DNA from: Pseudomonas viridiflava | Lineage (GTDB): Bacteria; Pseudomonadota; Gammaproteobacteria; Pseudomonadales; Pseudomonadaceae | Length of the DNA stretch: 64,000 nucleotides | Reading direction: 5' to 3' | Assembly (NCBI RefSeq): GCF_900583165.1 | Contig: NZ_UTKY01000024.1 | Coordinates: 91,562-155,561, forward strand | Part shown: piece by piece, positions 20,046 to 28,918 of the stretch | Layout of the letters: the number at the start of each line of letters is the position of its first letter | Position numbering within the stretch: position 1 is the first letter of the stretch | Made by a program: the position numbers and the translations under genes | Notes under the pieces: generated by a model | Database searches by the model: none | What the model was told of the DNA's origin: nothing | What the model saw: the letters and a program-made list of their open reading frames with translations, nothing else

Positions 20046-20147
20046 TTGGATCTCCATAGTTTTCAAAGCAACTCTGAAGTTAGTAAGGTGCCGGCCCTCG
20101 ATAGTTGTAACGAATGCCGGCGAGGACCGACGAGCGGTGGAGGTTAC

Positions 20148-21356
20148 TCAGGAGGAGGGTGGGGCACTCGCCAGATGCGCCGGCAAGCGGCGCAGCGTCC
20201 ACAATACCGTGAGCAGGGCCGCCACGGCACAGAGGGCAATGCCGATCAACATGGGCGCCGGCGTGTGGTCGGCATATAGGCCAACCAGGCTCATGGACAC
20301 GGCGGCGGTGATCATCTGAATGGCGCCCAACAACGCCGATGCCGACCCGGCGACCGCACCATGATCTTCCATAGACAACACGCCTGCCGCCGGTAATAAC
20401 AGACCGAGAAAACCAAAGCCTACAAACAGCAATGTCATCATCAGCGCCAGGCTATCTATCCAAAGCGTCGTAACCGCCAGCACTACCATTACCGTAGCCA
20501 CGGCCATCACCGACCAGCGGATCACCGGCGCTAGGCCGAAACGCGCGCTGAGGCTGGCGGTGAGTTGGCTCATGGCAAAAAACGACGCGGCGTTCACGGC
20601 AAAACCCAGGCTGAACTGGGTGGGCGTAAGGCCGTAATGCTCGATGTACACGAACGGTGCGCTGCCGATGAACACAAAGAAGGTGGCCAGGCCAAACCCG
20701 CTCACCACCGCCAAACCGGTGAATACCGGGTCGCGCAGCAGGGCGCCGTAACTGGCGAATGAATTGCCCAAGGTCTTGCCCAGGCGACGTTCGGCCGGGT
20801 GGGTTTCGGGCAGTTGCACGCGGGTCATCACCAGGCAGGCTACTGAGACCACCGCGAGTGCGATAAACACTTCGCGCCAGCTCCACAGTGAGATCACCAG
20901 GCTGCCGGCCAGGGGCGCAAGGATCGGTGAAACGCTCATCACCAGCATCAACAAGGCCATCAGTTTTGCGGCTTCATGGCCGGTGTAGAGGTCACGCACA
21001 ATCGCCCGGGGAATCACCATCCCGGCACAGGCCCCGAAGGCCTGCACGGCACGAAAGCCGATCAGCACTTCAATGGTGGGCGCCAGTGCACAGCCCACAC
21101 TGCCCACCGCAAAGATCACCAAGCCGGCATAGATTGGCGGCTTACGCCCGTATACGTCACTGATCGGCCCGTAAAACAGCTGGCACACGCCGATGATCAT
21201 AAAGAACACCGTGAGGCTCATCTGTACGGCAGCGGGCGAAGCCTGCAGGCTCGCGCCGAGGGTTGGCAGCGCGGGTAAATAGCTGTCGATGGCGAATGGG
21301 CCAACAGCGGTGATCAGGCCAAGCAACAGGGCGAGATGGGCAATGCTTTTAGACAT
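20148..21356 (-). CDS. Bcr/CflA family MFS drug-type efflux pump
   Basis: A 402-residue major facilitator with about 12 hydrophobic segments. The loop 2-3 motif FYGPISDVYGRKPPIYAG is characteristic of the DHA1 Bcr/CflA branch (bicyclomycin, sulfonamide and dipeptide exporters). The ATG at 21356 begins MSKSIAHLALLLGLITAVGP, a normal start for the family; the longer frame to 21455 runs through the intergenic region. It is divergent from the siderophore receptor gene, and a Fur-like box sits 75 bases upstream of this start. Whether it exports a siderophore, a drug or a peptide cannot be decided from sequence. Confidence 0.85.
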   Translation of the reverse strand: MSKSIAHLALLLGLITAVGPFAIDSYLPALPTLGASLQASPAAVQMSLTVFFMIIGVCQLFYGPISDVYGRKPPIYAGLVIFAVGSVGCALAPTIEVLIGFRAVQAFGACAGMVIPRAIVRDLYTGHEAAKLMALLMLVMSVSPILAPLAGSLVISLWSWREVFIALAVVSVACLVMTRVQLPETHPAERRLGKTLGNSFASYGALLRDPVFTGLAVVSGFGLATFFVFIGSAPFVYIEHYGLTPTQFSLGFAVNAASFFAMSQLTASLSARFGLAPVIRWSVMAVATVMVVLAVTTLWIDSLALMMTLLFVGFGFLGLLLPAAGVLSMEDHGAVAGSASALLGAIQMITAAVSMSLVGLYADHTPAPMLIGIALCAVAALLTVLWTLRRLPAHLASAPPSS

Positions 21357-21432
21357 GAAGTTTCCGGGGGCAGGGCAGTCAAAAGGGGTCAGCTTACCCG
21401 AGGTCGAGGAGGGAGAGGCCAATGTATCTATT

Positions 21433-21447
21433 TGAGAATAATTGACA
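21433..21447. promoter_or_regulatory. Candidate Fur box between MFS pump and TonB receptor
   Basis: TGAGAATAATTGACA fits the 7-1-7 Fur pattern (TGATAAT-n-ATTATCA) at 12 of 15 positions. It lies 77 bases upstream of the MFS start and 58 bases upstream of the receptor ATG. It is in the right place to repress both genes in iron-replete cells. This is motif matching only. Confidence 0.45.
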
Positions 21448-21504
21448 TCTAGCAATGTATGCCAATAACATCCGCGCCCTCAAAACCCCGCCCCTGGAGT
21501 GCGC

Positions 21505-23589
21505 ATGCTGCGACCGTCAATTCCACTCGCCGTCAGTGGCTTGCTACTGGTTTGCTGTACGACACTGCCTGCGGCAGAGTCCACCGACGCTGGCACCTCG
21601 ATTGTATTGCCTGAAACGGCAGTGGATGGCGTCGCTACCTACGCCGACGAACAGTCCTTTAGCGGTTCCACGCCGGTCCAAGTGACCAAGTCCAATGTCC
21701 CGCTGGCTGAAACGGCGCAGACCATCACCGTCGTGCCGCGCGCCGTGCTCGATAGCCAGCAGGCGCTGAGCCTGACCGATGCGTTGCAAAACGTGCCTGG
21801 TGTCACAGCCGGCACGTACGGGCGCCGTGGCTGGGATGACTTGATCATTCGCGGCCAAGTGGCGTCGGACTCACTGTTTGTAGACGGCTTGCGCACATCG
21901 TCATCCAACCGTGTGGCCCAGCAATTGTTTGGCGCAGAGCAGGTGGAAGTGTTGAAAGGGCCGGCGTCGCTGCTGTATGGCTTGGTCATGCCTGGCGGCG
22001 TGGTCAACATGGTCACCAAGCGCCCCAAGGCAGACCCGTTTGCCAATATCGACTTCACGTATGGCAGCAACGACCTGCGCCAAGGCACCTTTGACGTCGG
22101 CACGCCGCTGTCGGAAAACGGCAAGGCCGCCATTCGGCTTAATGGGTTGAGCAGTGAGGCCAATGATTCAACCGATCACGTCTGGTCCAAGAGCAGCTAT
22201 ATCGCACCCTCGTTGTCATTGGATTTTGGTGACGATACTGACTTCACCATTCTGGCGAGCCATCAAGACCGATCCTACATTCGCCAACAGGGCATACCTC
22301 CGAGCGTCGCCGGTAAAGTATCCCGGCATTTATTTACCGGTGAGCCGGATCAAGACCCGTACCACGGTCAGGAAAACCGTCTCGGGTACGCCTTGACCCA
22401 CCGCTTCGATAACGGCTGGACCTTCAACCAGAACCTTCGTTGGCAGGATTACACCCTCGGCGGCCAACTGGTTGCTGCTGGCACGCTGACCGGGAGTACG
22501 TTGAAGCGGTCGGTGACCGACCAACAGATGTCCGGCGACAACATCAGCTTCGATAACAACCTACAGCGCACCTTCAATGTCGGCCCGACCGAACACGAAG
22601 TGACCGCGGGCGTGGACTACCTGCGTTCACGGGAGGAACAGGTCACCAAGACCTGCACCGTCGGCTCGCTGAATATCTACAACCCGGTGTATGGCAGCTC
22701 GATTGTATGCCCGACCAAGCCCCGCACCGATCAGTACACCACCGTGCGCATGCTCGGTACGTACCTGCGTGACAACGTCAAGATCGGTGACAAATGGAAC
22801 ATCCAGGCCGGGCTGCGGTTTGACCAGACGGCGACCTACACCGTCAACCAACTCACCGACACGCGTACCAACGCGCCAGCGGACGCGACCACTGGCTCCG
22901 TCGCCGTCATGTACGAGTTGTTTGAAAACGTGCGGCCGTATGTCAGCTACTCGACGTCGTTCTTTCCAAACACCGGCACCGACGCCAGCGGCAATGTGTT
23001 TGATCCGGAAAAAGGCCAACAGTGGGAGGGCGGTATCAAGTGGGACCTGGTGCCCGGTAAAACACTGCTGACCACGGCGATTTTCGACTTGCGCCGCCAG
23101 AACGTCCTGGAGACCGACCCGAATAACGACGCCTTCAGCGTTGCGGTCGGCGAGCAACGCACCCGAGGTTTCGAGCTGGGCGTGACCTCGGACGTGAATG
23201 ACCGACTTAGCCTGATGGGCGGCTATTCCTACACCATGGCGGTGATCACCGATAACGGCGGGTCGACGGACTCCGCAGAAGGCGGGCGCCTGAATAACGT
23301 GCCACGTCACAGCGCGACGTTGCACGCACGCTACCGTCTGAATGGCAGCCCGAAAGGTTGGAGCCTCGATGGCGGGTTCCGTGCCGAGGGCGAGAAGTAC
23401 ACTTATGGCTATCGAGTCGCGGGTTATGCCGTTGCCGATATTGGTGTGGCTTATGAGCAAGAACACTGGCGTGCAGGGTTTAACATCAAGAACCTGTTTG
23501 ACCGGGAGTACTACACCGGCGGTGTTAAAAACGCAGTCGCCCTGGGCGATGACCGCACGATGATGATGACGCTGGGCTACCGGTACTGA
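21505..23589 (+). CDS. TonB-dependent siderophore receptor (FhuA/FoxA-like)
   Basis: An outer-membrane receptor of 694 residues. It has a signal peptide (LAVSGLLLVCCTTLPAAES) and then directly a plug domain (about 45-165, with VPRAVLDSQQALSLTDALQ, IIRGQ and VEVLKGPASLLYG), followed by a C-terminal beta-barrel ending MMTLGYRY with the terminal aromatic needed for insertion. There is no N-terminal STN signalling domain, so it is a transporter and not a sigma-regulator transducer. Two cysteines in an extracellular loop (about 380-405) recall the disulfide loop of ferrichrome/ferrioxamine receptors. The ATG at 21505 has GGAG 5 bases upstream; an in-frame GTG at 21499 overlaps that site. The ligand is unknown. 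Confidence 0.88.
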   Translation: MLRPSIPLAVSGLLLVCCTTLPAAESTDAGTSIVLPETAVDGVATYADEQSFSGSTPVQVTKSNVPLAETAQTITVVPRAVLDSQQALSLTDALQNVPGVTAGTYGRRGWDDLIIRGQVASDSLFVDGLRTSSSNRVAQQLFGAEQVEVLKGPASLLYGLVMPGGVVNMVTKRPKADPFANIDFTYGSNDLRQGTFDVGTPLSENGKAAIRLNGLSSEANDSTDHVWSKSSYIAPSLSLDFGDDTDFTILASHQDRSYIRQQGIPPSVAGKVSRHLFTGEPDQDPYHGQENRLGYALTHRFDNGWTFNQNLRWQDYTLGGQLVAAGTLTGSTLKRSVTDQQMSGDNISFDNNLQRTFNVGPTEHEVTAGVDYLRSREEQVTKTCTVGSLNIYNPVYGSSIVCPTKPRTDQYTTVRMLGTYLRDNVKIGDKWNIQAGLRFDQTATYTVNQLTDTRTNAPADATTGSVAVMYELFENVRPYVSYSTSFFPNTGTDASGNVFDPEKGQQWEGGIKWDLVPGKTLLTTAIFDLRRQNVLETDPNNDAFSVAVGEQRTRGFELGVTSDVNDRLSLMGGYSYTMAVITDNGGSTDSAEGGRLNNVPRHSATLHARYRLNGSPKGWSLDGGFRAEGEKYTYGYRVAGYAVADIGVAYEQEHWRAGFNIKNLFDREYYTGGVKNAVALGDDRTMMMTLGYRY

Positions 23590-23635
23590 TAGGTAGAGGC
23601 GGGGGACTTGATTGCCCTCGAAAGAACGCCTTCAT

Positions 23636-23669
23636 ATAACTAAACTAAATGACTATTTAGTTTAGTTAT
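23636..23669. repeat. Perfect AT-rich 14-bp inverted repeat between convergent genes
   Basis: ATAACTAAACTAAA (23636-23649) and its exact reverse complement TTTAGTTTAGTTAT (23656-23669) are separated by six bases. It lies 46 bases after the receptor stop and 27 bases before the lipoprotein stop. The stem holds only two G:C pairs, which is poor for an intrinsic terminator. The form is closer to the operator of a dimeric regulator, but no regulator gene is adjacent. Confidence 0.6.
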
Positions 23670-23696
23670 AATCATATCGCATATAAAGGGTGCGGG

Positions 23697-24188
23697 TTAG
23701 GGCGCATTCTTATCGCTCTCGTCGCTACCAAAAAAGCGTTTATTGACCGAATAACCCACCACGCGCCATTGGTTATCGTCATCACGCAACACAATGTTCT
23801 CAGTCGCAGGCCCGGTGCTAAAGGTCGTCACGCATTCCACAACCGCGTAACGCCCGGCTGGTACATCGGGCATCTGAGAGGTAAAGCCGATAGTCGCGGA
23901 TGTACGTTCGACATAGTCCCCAAGTCCCAGGCGTATGGCCTTGATGCCGTTGACCCACATCATTTCAGAGGTCGTGGCTTTCAGTAGCGGACTGGTGATT
24001 GACCAGGTCTGATCGACGTGACCTGAATCCAATAACTGCAGAAACTCAACCGTGGCAGTGAACGCCATGCGTTGTTGTTCGTCGGTAGACGGTTCGGAGG
24101 CGATGGCTTTGGGCGGCGTGTTGTTGAAGCTGACATCGCAGCCGGTGAGTAGCATTGATAAAAGCGCGGCACAGATAATTTGCTTCAT
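23697..24188 (-). CDS. DUF4019 domain-containing lipoprotein
   Basis: A 163-residue protein. The N-terminus KQIICAALLSMLLTGCDVS is a lipoprotein signal with a lipobox (LLTGC), so the mature protein is probably anchored to a membrane by its first cysteine. The rest (about residues 40-150), including the block around QRMAFTATVEFLQLLDSG and DQTW, resembles DUF4019, a small domain of unknown function. The ATG at 24188 was selected because the lipobox then falls near residue 17; the longer frame to 24269 lacks any signal at its start. It is convergent with the siderophore receptor gene. No function can be given. Confidence 0.7.
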   Translation of the reverse strand: MKQIICAALLSMLLTGCDVSFNNTPPKAIASEPSTDEQQRMAFTATVEFLQLLDSGHVDQTWSITSPLLKATTSEMMWVNGIKAIRLGLGDYVERTSATIGFTSQMPDVPAGRYAVVECVTTFSTGPATENIVLRDDDNQWRVVGYSVNKRFFGSDESDKNAP

Positions 24189-24311
24189 GCAAAACCTCAC
24201 GGGGCGGCGGCGTCCATGCAGCGAGTAAAGATGAGGATTGCCAGAAGCGCTATAAGCCAGGCAGCCCAAACGAGCGAGTGAGATTTGAAATCTGCTGGGG
24301 ACTGGCCATGA

Positions 24312-24337
24312 ATGCGTAATAGGACATTACGCATAAT
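24312..24337. repeat. Inverted repeats in the DUF4019 gene upstream region
   Basis: ATGCGTAAT (24312-24320) and ATTACGCAT (24326-24334) form a perfect 9-bp inverted repeat with a 5-base centre. It runs into a second short palindrome, CATAAT-GTAT-ATTATG (24332-24347). The region lies between the regulator stop at 24413 and the lipoprotein start at 24188, about 125-160 bases upstream of that start. It could be an operator or a weak transcription end. Confidence 0.4.
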
Positions 24338-24412
24338 GTATATTATGTTAAATCGTAGACGATGTCAGATAAGGTCCTGACGAGTCCTGCAACTGGGACA
24401 ACCGACTCAGAC

Positions 24413-25042
24413 TCAAATCAGGTTGTTACGACGTGCTAAATCGGCCAGGTCCACTACGGACTTGACATTGAGCTTTGCAATCAACCGCGCCTTGTAGCAA
24501 CTGACAGTCTTACTACTGAGCATAATATTGTTGGCGATATCCTTATTGCTCATCCCCCGCGCAAGCTGTTGCAAAACAGATAGCTCGCGATCTGACAGCG
24601 ACGAAATCAACTCCATCTCACCCGTCAACAAGTCACTCTTGCGGGTCGATACATTGACAATTTCAGGGTAATAGACAAACCCATTCATCACCACTTTCAT
24701 GACTTCGGTGAGTAAGTCGAGGTCGTCGGATTTAGAAATGAAACCACTCGCGCCGGCCTTGATACAGCGAATTGCGTAGTAGTCGGAGGACAAAGAAGTG
24801 AGCACGATGACCTTGGTTGGTAACTTGAGCGTTTTGATGCGCTCAATCACCGCGATGCCGTCCAACTTTGGCATCGTAATATCCAACAGCACTAGGTCCG
24901 GAACATGCTGGCGTATCAAGCTGACAGCGTCGACACCGTTGGACGCTTCGGCGACCACTTCATACCCATGTTTATCCAGCAAAGTGCGCAGCGCCATCCG
25001 AATAAAAGGATGGTCATCGACGATCAGTACCCGGTATGCCAT
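24413..25042 (-). CDS. NarL/FixJ-type response regulator (RocA/BvgA-like)
   Basis: A 209-residue response regulator. The receiver domain (about 1-120) has the acidic pair in VDDHPF, the phospho-acceptor aspartate 54 in LVLLDITMP, and the conserved lysine in ISKSDD. The LuxR-type helix-turn-helix (about 145-205) has LSDRELSVLQQLARGMSNKDIA and LSSKTVSCYKARLIAKL. Size and sequence style match RocA1/BvgA/EvgA. The ATG at 25042 starts MAYRVLIVDD; the frame to 25063 adds seven residues without support. It is divergent from the hybrid kinase with 151 bases between the starts, and is its obvious partner. Confidence 0.87.
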   Translation of the reverse strand: MAYRVLIVDDHPFIRMALRTLLDKHGYEVVAEASNGVDAVSLIRQHVPDLVLLDITMPKLDGIAVIERIKTLKLPTKVIVLTSLSSDYYAIRCIKAGASGFISKSDDLDLLTEVMKVVMNGFVYYPEIVNVSTRKSDLLTGEMELISSLSDRELSVLQQLARGMSNKDIANNIMLSSKTVSCYKARLIAKLNVKSVVDLADLARRNNLI

Positions 25043-25193
25043 TGATGTATTCCCCGACTGCAAAAGCGAGGGGCGAGACTACCATGATATTATTGCGATA
25101 TCACCGGGAGCCTCAGTGCGAGAATGCCTTGCATCGCATCATCGCCCTTGCAATGTGACCACCCTCCCCCTGCCCCCCGGATAGGAACGCACA

Positions 25194-28100
25194 GTGAAGT
25201 ATTTCTGGATCGCCCTGTCAGCGTGGCTGTGCATCACCGCCGCCGTGGCCGACGAAAACCCTGTGGAGTTGAGCATACTTGGCCGCTCAAGCATCGACGC
25301 GGGGCAAGTTGCCTGGAGCCCATCGGACCGCAATTGGCTGATCAATAAAAACGTTTTACGTATCGGCATATCTCATCCCGACTACCCACCGTTTGATATC
25401 ACCACGTATAACCAAGACTACGAAGGGATCACCGCGGATTATTCAGCACTGCTCAGTCATATCCTGAATATCAACGTGCAAGTACTCATTTACCCGAACC
25501 GCACCTCACTGATCCAGGCCCTTAAGAACCAGAACATTGATTTAATCGGTACTGCCAACGACTTTGAAGCCGCCATTCCCGGTCTAACACTTTCAACACC
25601 CTATACATTGGACCAACCGACCCTGGTTGCACCGGCAGGTCAGTACAGTCTGGCGACGGCCTCACTGACTGGAAAAAAGATTGCCATGGTCGATCATTAC
25701 TTGGCCCTGGACACCGTCAAGACGTACTTCCCCGACAGTCAATTTTTACTCTACCCCTCCATACTCAACGCCATCGGTGCCGTCGCGTTGGGTGAAGCCG
25801 ACTTTTACGTGGGGGACAGCATCAGTACCAGCTACCTGATCAACAAGAGTTACTTGAACCTGCTGCAGGTGATCGACTACCCCGCGCTGAAAGTAAGCAG
25901 TTATTCGTTCGCCCTGCTGCGCAGCAACTCGCGCTTGCTGCGAATCGTCAACACCGCATTGGACAGCATCCCCGATACCGAGCGCCGCACCATTGCCCAT
26001 CGCTGGGGAAACTCGGCGCCCAGTACCTCAGGTATGCAGCGAATCCTCCTAACAGAACAGGAAAGCGCATGGCTCACACAGCACCCTCAATTGAAAGTGC
26101 TGTTTGACAGTAGCTTCCTGCCCTTTACCTACGCCGATGAACAGGGCCATTTTCGAGGACTGAGCGCTGATGTGCTGGCGAAGGTCAGCCTGCGCACCGG
26201 GATCAAGTTCGAGGCCCATCAAGGCTCTTCGGTAAATGGCATGCTGGCCTCATTGCGAGCCGGTGAGTATGACTTGGCGCCCGCCCTCTCCCCCAGCGCA
26301 GAACGTGAGCGGGAAGTGAGTTTCACCCGTCCCTACCTGTCCGCTCCGTTAGTGCTGGTGGTCCGCGACGCACAGGACGCCCCCCATCGTCTTGAACAAC
26401 TGGCGGGGAAAAAACTCGCGATCGTCGAAGGAAACGCCTACCGCTCAACGATTACCCGAGAATTTCCCAACATCCAGTTGATGGAAGTCAGCAACTACAA
26501 CCGCGCCTTTGAGCTGTTGGCAAAAGGCAATGTTGACGCCGTGATCAGCTCCTTGATGACCGCGCGCTACATCATCGCCAGGGCGTACCCGAACCGTTTG
26601 AGAGTGATCTCCACCGTAGGTACCCAGGGCGGTCAGATGGCCTTTGCGGTGAGTAAGGACGCCCCCGAGCTACTGTCGATCCTCAATAAGGCATTGTTGA
26701 GCATCCCGCCCGAAGAGCTGGATGAAGTGTCCAACCGCTGGCGCCGCGCGGTCGTACTGGAAGACAGCTACTGGGCCCGGCACCAGGACACGATCTATCA
26801 GGGACTGATTGTGGCCCTGCTGGCCGTGCTCGGAATTTGCGCCTGGATCGCCTCCCTGCGCCGTGAAGTGTCCAGACGCAAACGGGCCGAACGCGCCCTC
26901 AATGACAAGCTGGAATTTGAACGCGTGCTGATCAACGGCACGCCGCACCCTATTTATGCACGGGATCGAGAGGCCAAGCTGTTGCTGTGCAACAAGGCCT
27001 ACCTCGACACCTTTAACGTACAGGATGGCGCGTATCTGCTGGGCACAAGCGTCGTGCAAAGCCTGCTATCGGACCCAGCCCAAGCCGAGATCTACCACCA
27101 GGATTATCTCGATGTCATGGCCCGAGGCGAGCCCTCCTTCAAGGATCGCGTACTCATTTCGGCCTCTGGCCAGGTGCTGACGGTTTATCACTGGATACTG
27201 CCGTTTCGCGGTAGCGATGGCGAGGTCAAAGGCCTGATCGGTGGCTGGATTGATGTCAGCGAACGCCAGCACTTGGTCCACCAACTGCATGCCGCCAAGG
27301 TCGAGGCTGACGAGGCCAACCGGGCCAAGACCACGTTCCTGGCCACCATGAGCCATGAAATCCGCACCCCGATGAACGCCGTGATCGGCATGTTGGAGAT
27401 GGCCTCCAAGGCCGCCGAGCAAGGCGTGTTCGATCACGTTGCCATCGAGGTTGCGTCCGATGCAGCCAAGGGCTTGCTGGACCTGATCGGCGATATTCTT
27501 GATATTGCACGGATCGAATCCGGCCAGCTCAGCATCACGCCGGAGCGCTGTAACCCGCGTGACCTGGTGATGTCCGTGGTGCGTATCTTCGACGGCCCTG
27601 CCAAGCAAAAATCGCTGCACCTGCTGGCCGACGTCTGTGACGGGCCTATCCAGGATGTGCTGATCGACCCCATGCGCTTCAAGCAGGTGCTGGCCAACCT
27701 GTTGAGCAACGCAATCAAATTCACCGTCCAAGGCACTATCGAAGTTGGCGTGAACGCCCGCTACACCGAGCGCGGCGACATGATGGAGCTGACCGTCGAG
27801 GTCAAGGATTCGGGCATCGGTATCGGCGCGGCCGATCAGCAACGGCTGTTTACCCCGTTTAGCCAAGTCAGCGTTCCCCACGAGGCCGAGAACAACGGCT
27901 CAGGGCTAGGCCTGATGATCAGCCGCAGGTTGGTGGAAATGATGGGCGGCACCCTTATCCTGAGTAGCGAGGAAGCCAAGGGCACGCAAGTGGTCATTAG
28001 CCTGAACCTGCCGGTGGTTAACGGCCAGACCAGTAGCCCGGATGTTCAACCCCCCGTATTGCCCAGCACTGCGACAACCCCCATGAGCATCCTGATCGTC

Positions 28101-28808
28101 GACGATTATGCGGCCAACCGGATCGTGCTGTCGCGTCAACTGACCTACTTGGGGCATGACATCACTGAGGCCAGCGACGGTGTACAGGCCTTGGCCCTGT
28201 GGCGCGAGCAGCCGTTCGACGTGATCATCACTGACTGCAACATGCCCAATATGGATGGCTACCAATTGGCAAGGGCCGTCCGCGAGCAGGAACAAATCAC
28301 CCAAGAACCGCCCTGCCTACTGCTCGGTTTTACTGCTAATGCCGTTCCCCAGGAGCGCCAGCGTTGCCTGGAAGCCGGGATGGACGACTGCCTGTTCAAA
28401 CCCATCAGCCTGGAACACCTTCATGCTAGCTTGCAGGACTTGCATCAAACGAGCCTGCAAGCTTGCCCACACGACGAACTGTCCCGCGAAACCCTGCGCG
28501 TGCGGCTTGACCTGCTGGCCGGCCGGGACCCGCAGGTGCTGCAAGACCTGTCGACCGAGCTGCTGGAGAGCAGCGAACGCGCGCACCAGGCGCTTGCACA
28601 CCTGCTGGCCTGCGAAGACCGGGAAGGATTGACACAGCTGGCGCATCAGCTCAAAGGCGGCGCGCGGCTGATGCAATATGATTCCCTGATAATCGCCTGT
28701 GAAAACCTCGAAGCTGCCTGTCAACAACAGGGCAACCCTGATCATTTGGCCCTTGCTGCCGATATCATGGACGAGCGCCTACGGCAATTGCTGCACTGGC
28801 TAAAGTAA
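25194..28808 (+). CDS. Unorthodox BvgS/RocS-type hybrid sensor histidine kinase
   Basis: A 1204-residue sensor. Order of parts: signal peptide (1-20); two periplasmic Venus-flytrap (SBP_bac_3) domains, about 40-270 and 290-510; one membrane helix near 525-545; a PAS domain about 575-690; a histidine kinase core with phospho-accepting His721 in TMSHEIRTPMN and the N, G1 and G2 boxes (NLLSNAIKF, DSGIGIG, GSGLGLMISRR); a receiver with Asp1014 in VIITDCNMPNMDGYQ; and a C-terminal Hpt domain with His1151 in LAHQLKGGARLM. All four phosphorelay sites are therefore present. The GTG start at 25194 has AGGA 8 bases upstream. The layout and length match RocS1/BvgS/EvgS. It should pass phosphate to the divergent NarL-type regulator and perhaps to the following REC-EAL protein. 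Confidence 0.92.
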   Translation: MKYFWIALSAWLCITAAVADENPVELSILGRSSIDAGQVAWSPSDRNWLINKNVLRIGISHPDYPPFDITTYNQDYEGITADYSALLSHILNINVQVLIYPNRTSLIQALKNQNIDLIGTANDFEAAIPGLTLSTPYTLDQPTLVAPAGQYSLATASLTGKKIAMVDHYLALDTVKTYFPDSQFLLYPSILNAIGAVALGEADFYVGDSISTSYLINKSYLNLLQVIDYPALKVSSYSFALLRSNSRLLRIVNTALDSIPDTERRTIAHRWGNSAPSTSGMQRILLTEQESAWLTQHPQLKVLFDSSFLPFTYADEQGHFRGLSADVLAKVSLRTGIKFEAHQGSSVNGMLASLRAGEYDLAPALSPSAEREREVSFTRPYLSAPLVLVVRDAQDAPHRLEQLAGKKLAIVEGNAYRSTITREFPNIQLMEVSNYNRAFELLAKGNVDAVISSLMTARYIIARAYPNRLRVISTVGTQGGQMAFAVSKDAPELLSILNKALLSIPPEELDEVSNRWRRAVVLEDSYWARHQDTIYQGLIVALLAVLGICAWIASLRREVSRRKRAERALNDKLEFERVLINGTPHPIYARDREAKLLLCNKAYLDTFNVQDGAYLLGTSVVQSLLSDPAQAEIYHQDYLDVMARGEPSFKDRVLISASGQVLTVYHWILPFRGSDGEVKGLIGGWIDVSERQHLVHQLHAAKVEADEANRAKTTFLATMSHEIRTPMNAVIGMLEMASKAAEQGVFDHVAIEVASDAAKGLLDLIGDILDIARIESGQLSITPERCNPRDLVMSVVRIFDGPAKQKSLHLLADVCDGPIQDVLIDPMRFKQVLANLLSNAIKFTVQGTIEVGVNARYTERGDMMELTVEVKDSGIGIGAADQQRLFTPFSQVSVPHEAENNGSGLGLMISRRLVEMMGGTLILSSEEAKGTQVVISLNLPVVNGQTSSPDVQPPVLPSTATTPMSILIVDDYAANRIVLSRQLTYLGHDITEASDGVQALALWREQPFDVIITDCNMPNMDGYQLARAVREQEQITQEPPCLLLGFTANAVPQERQRCLEAGMDDCLFKPISLEHLHASLQDLHQTSLQACPHDELSRETLRVRLDLLAGRDPQVLQDLSTELLESSERAHQALAHLLACEDREGLTQLAHQLKGGARLMQYDSLIIACENLEAACQQQGNPDHLALAADIMDERLRQLLHWLK

Positions 28809-28918
28809 TGGCATGTAGCCATCTTAAGAATTTTCTTGCAAGCATGTAAGAAATATCCGCGATAAATCCGCAGCCAAAAAGCCCAAGCTAGCCACCGTTA
28901 TCTTACGGAGGCATCCCG

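Noticed and set aside
25085..25103. TGATAT-N7-ATATCA dyad between the Roc-like regulator and kinase genes
   Set aside because: Only six bases per arm in an AT-rich intergenic region, so chance cannot be excluded. It would make sense as an autoregulatory site but is not supported otherwise.
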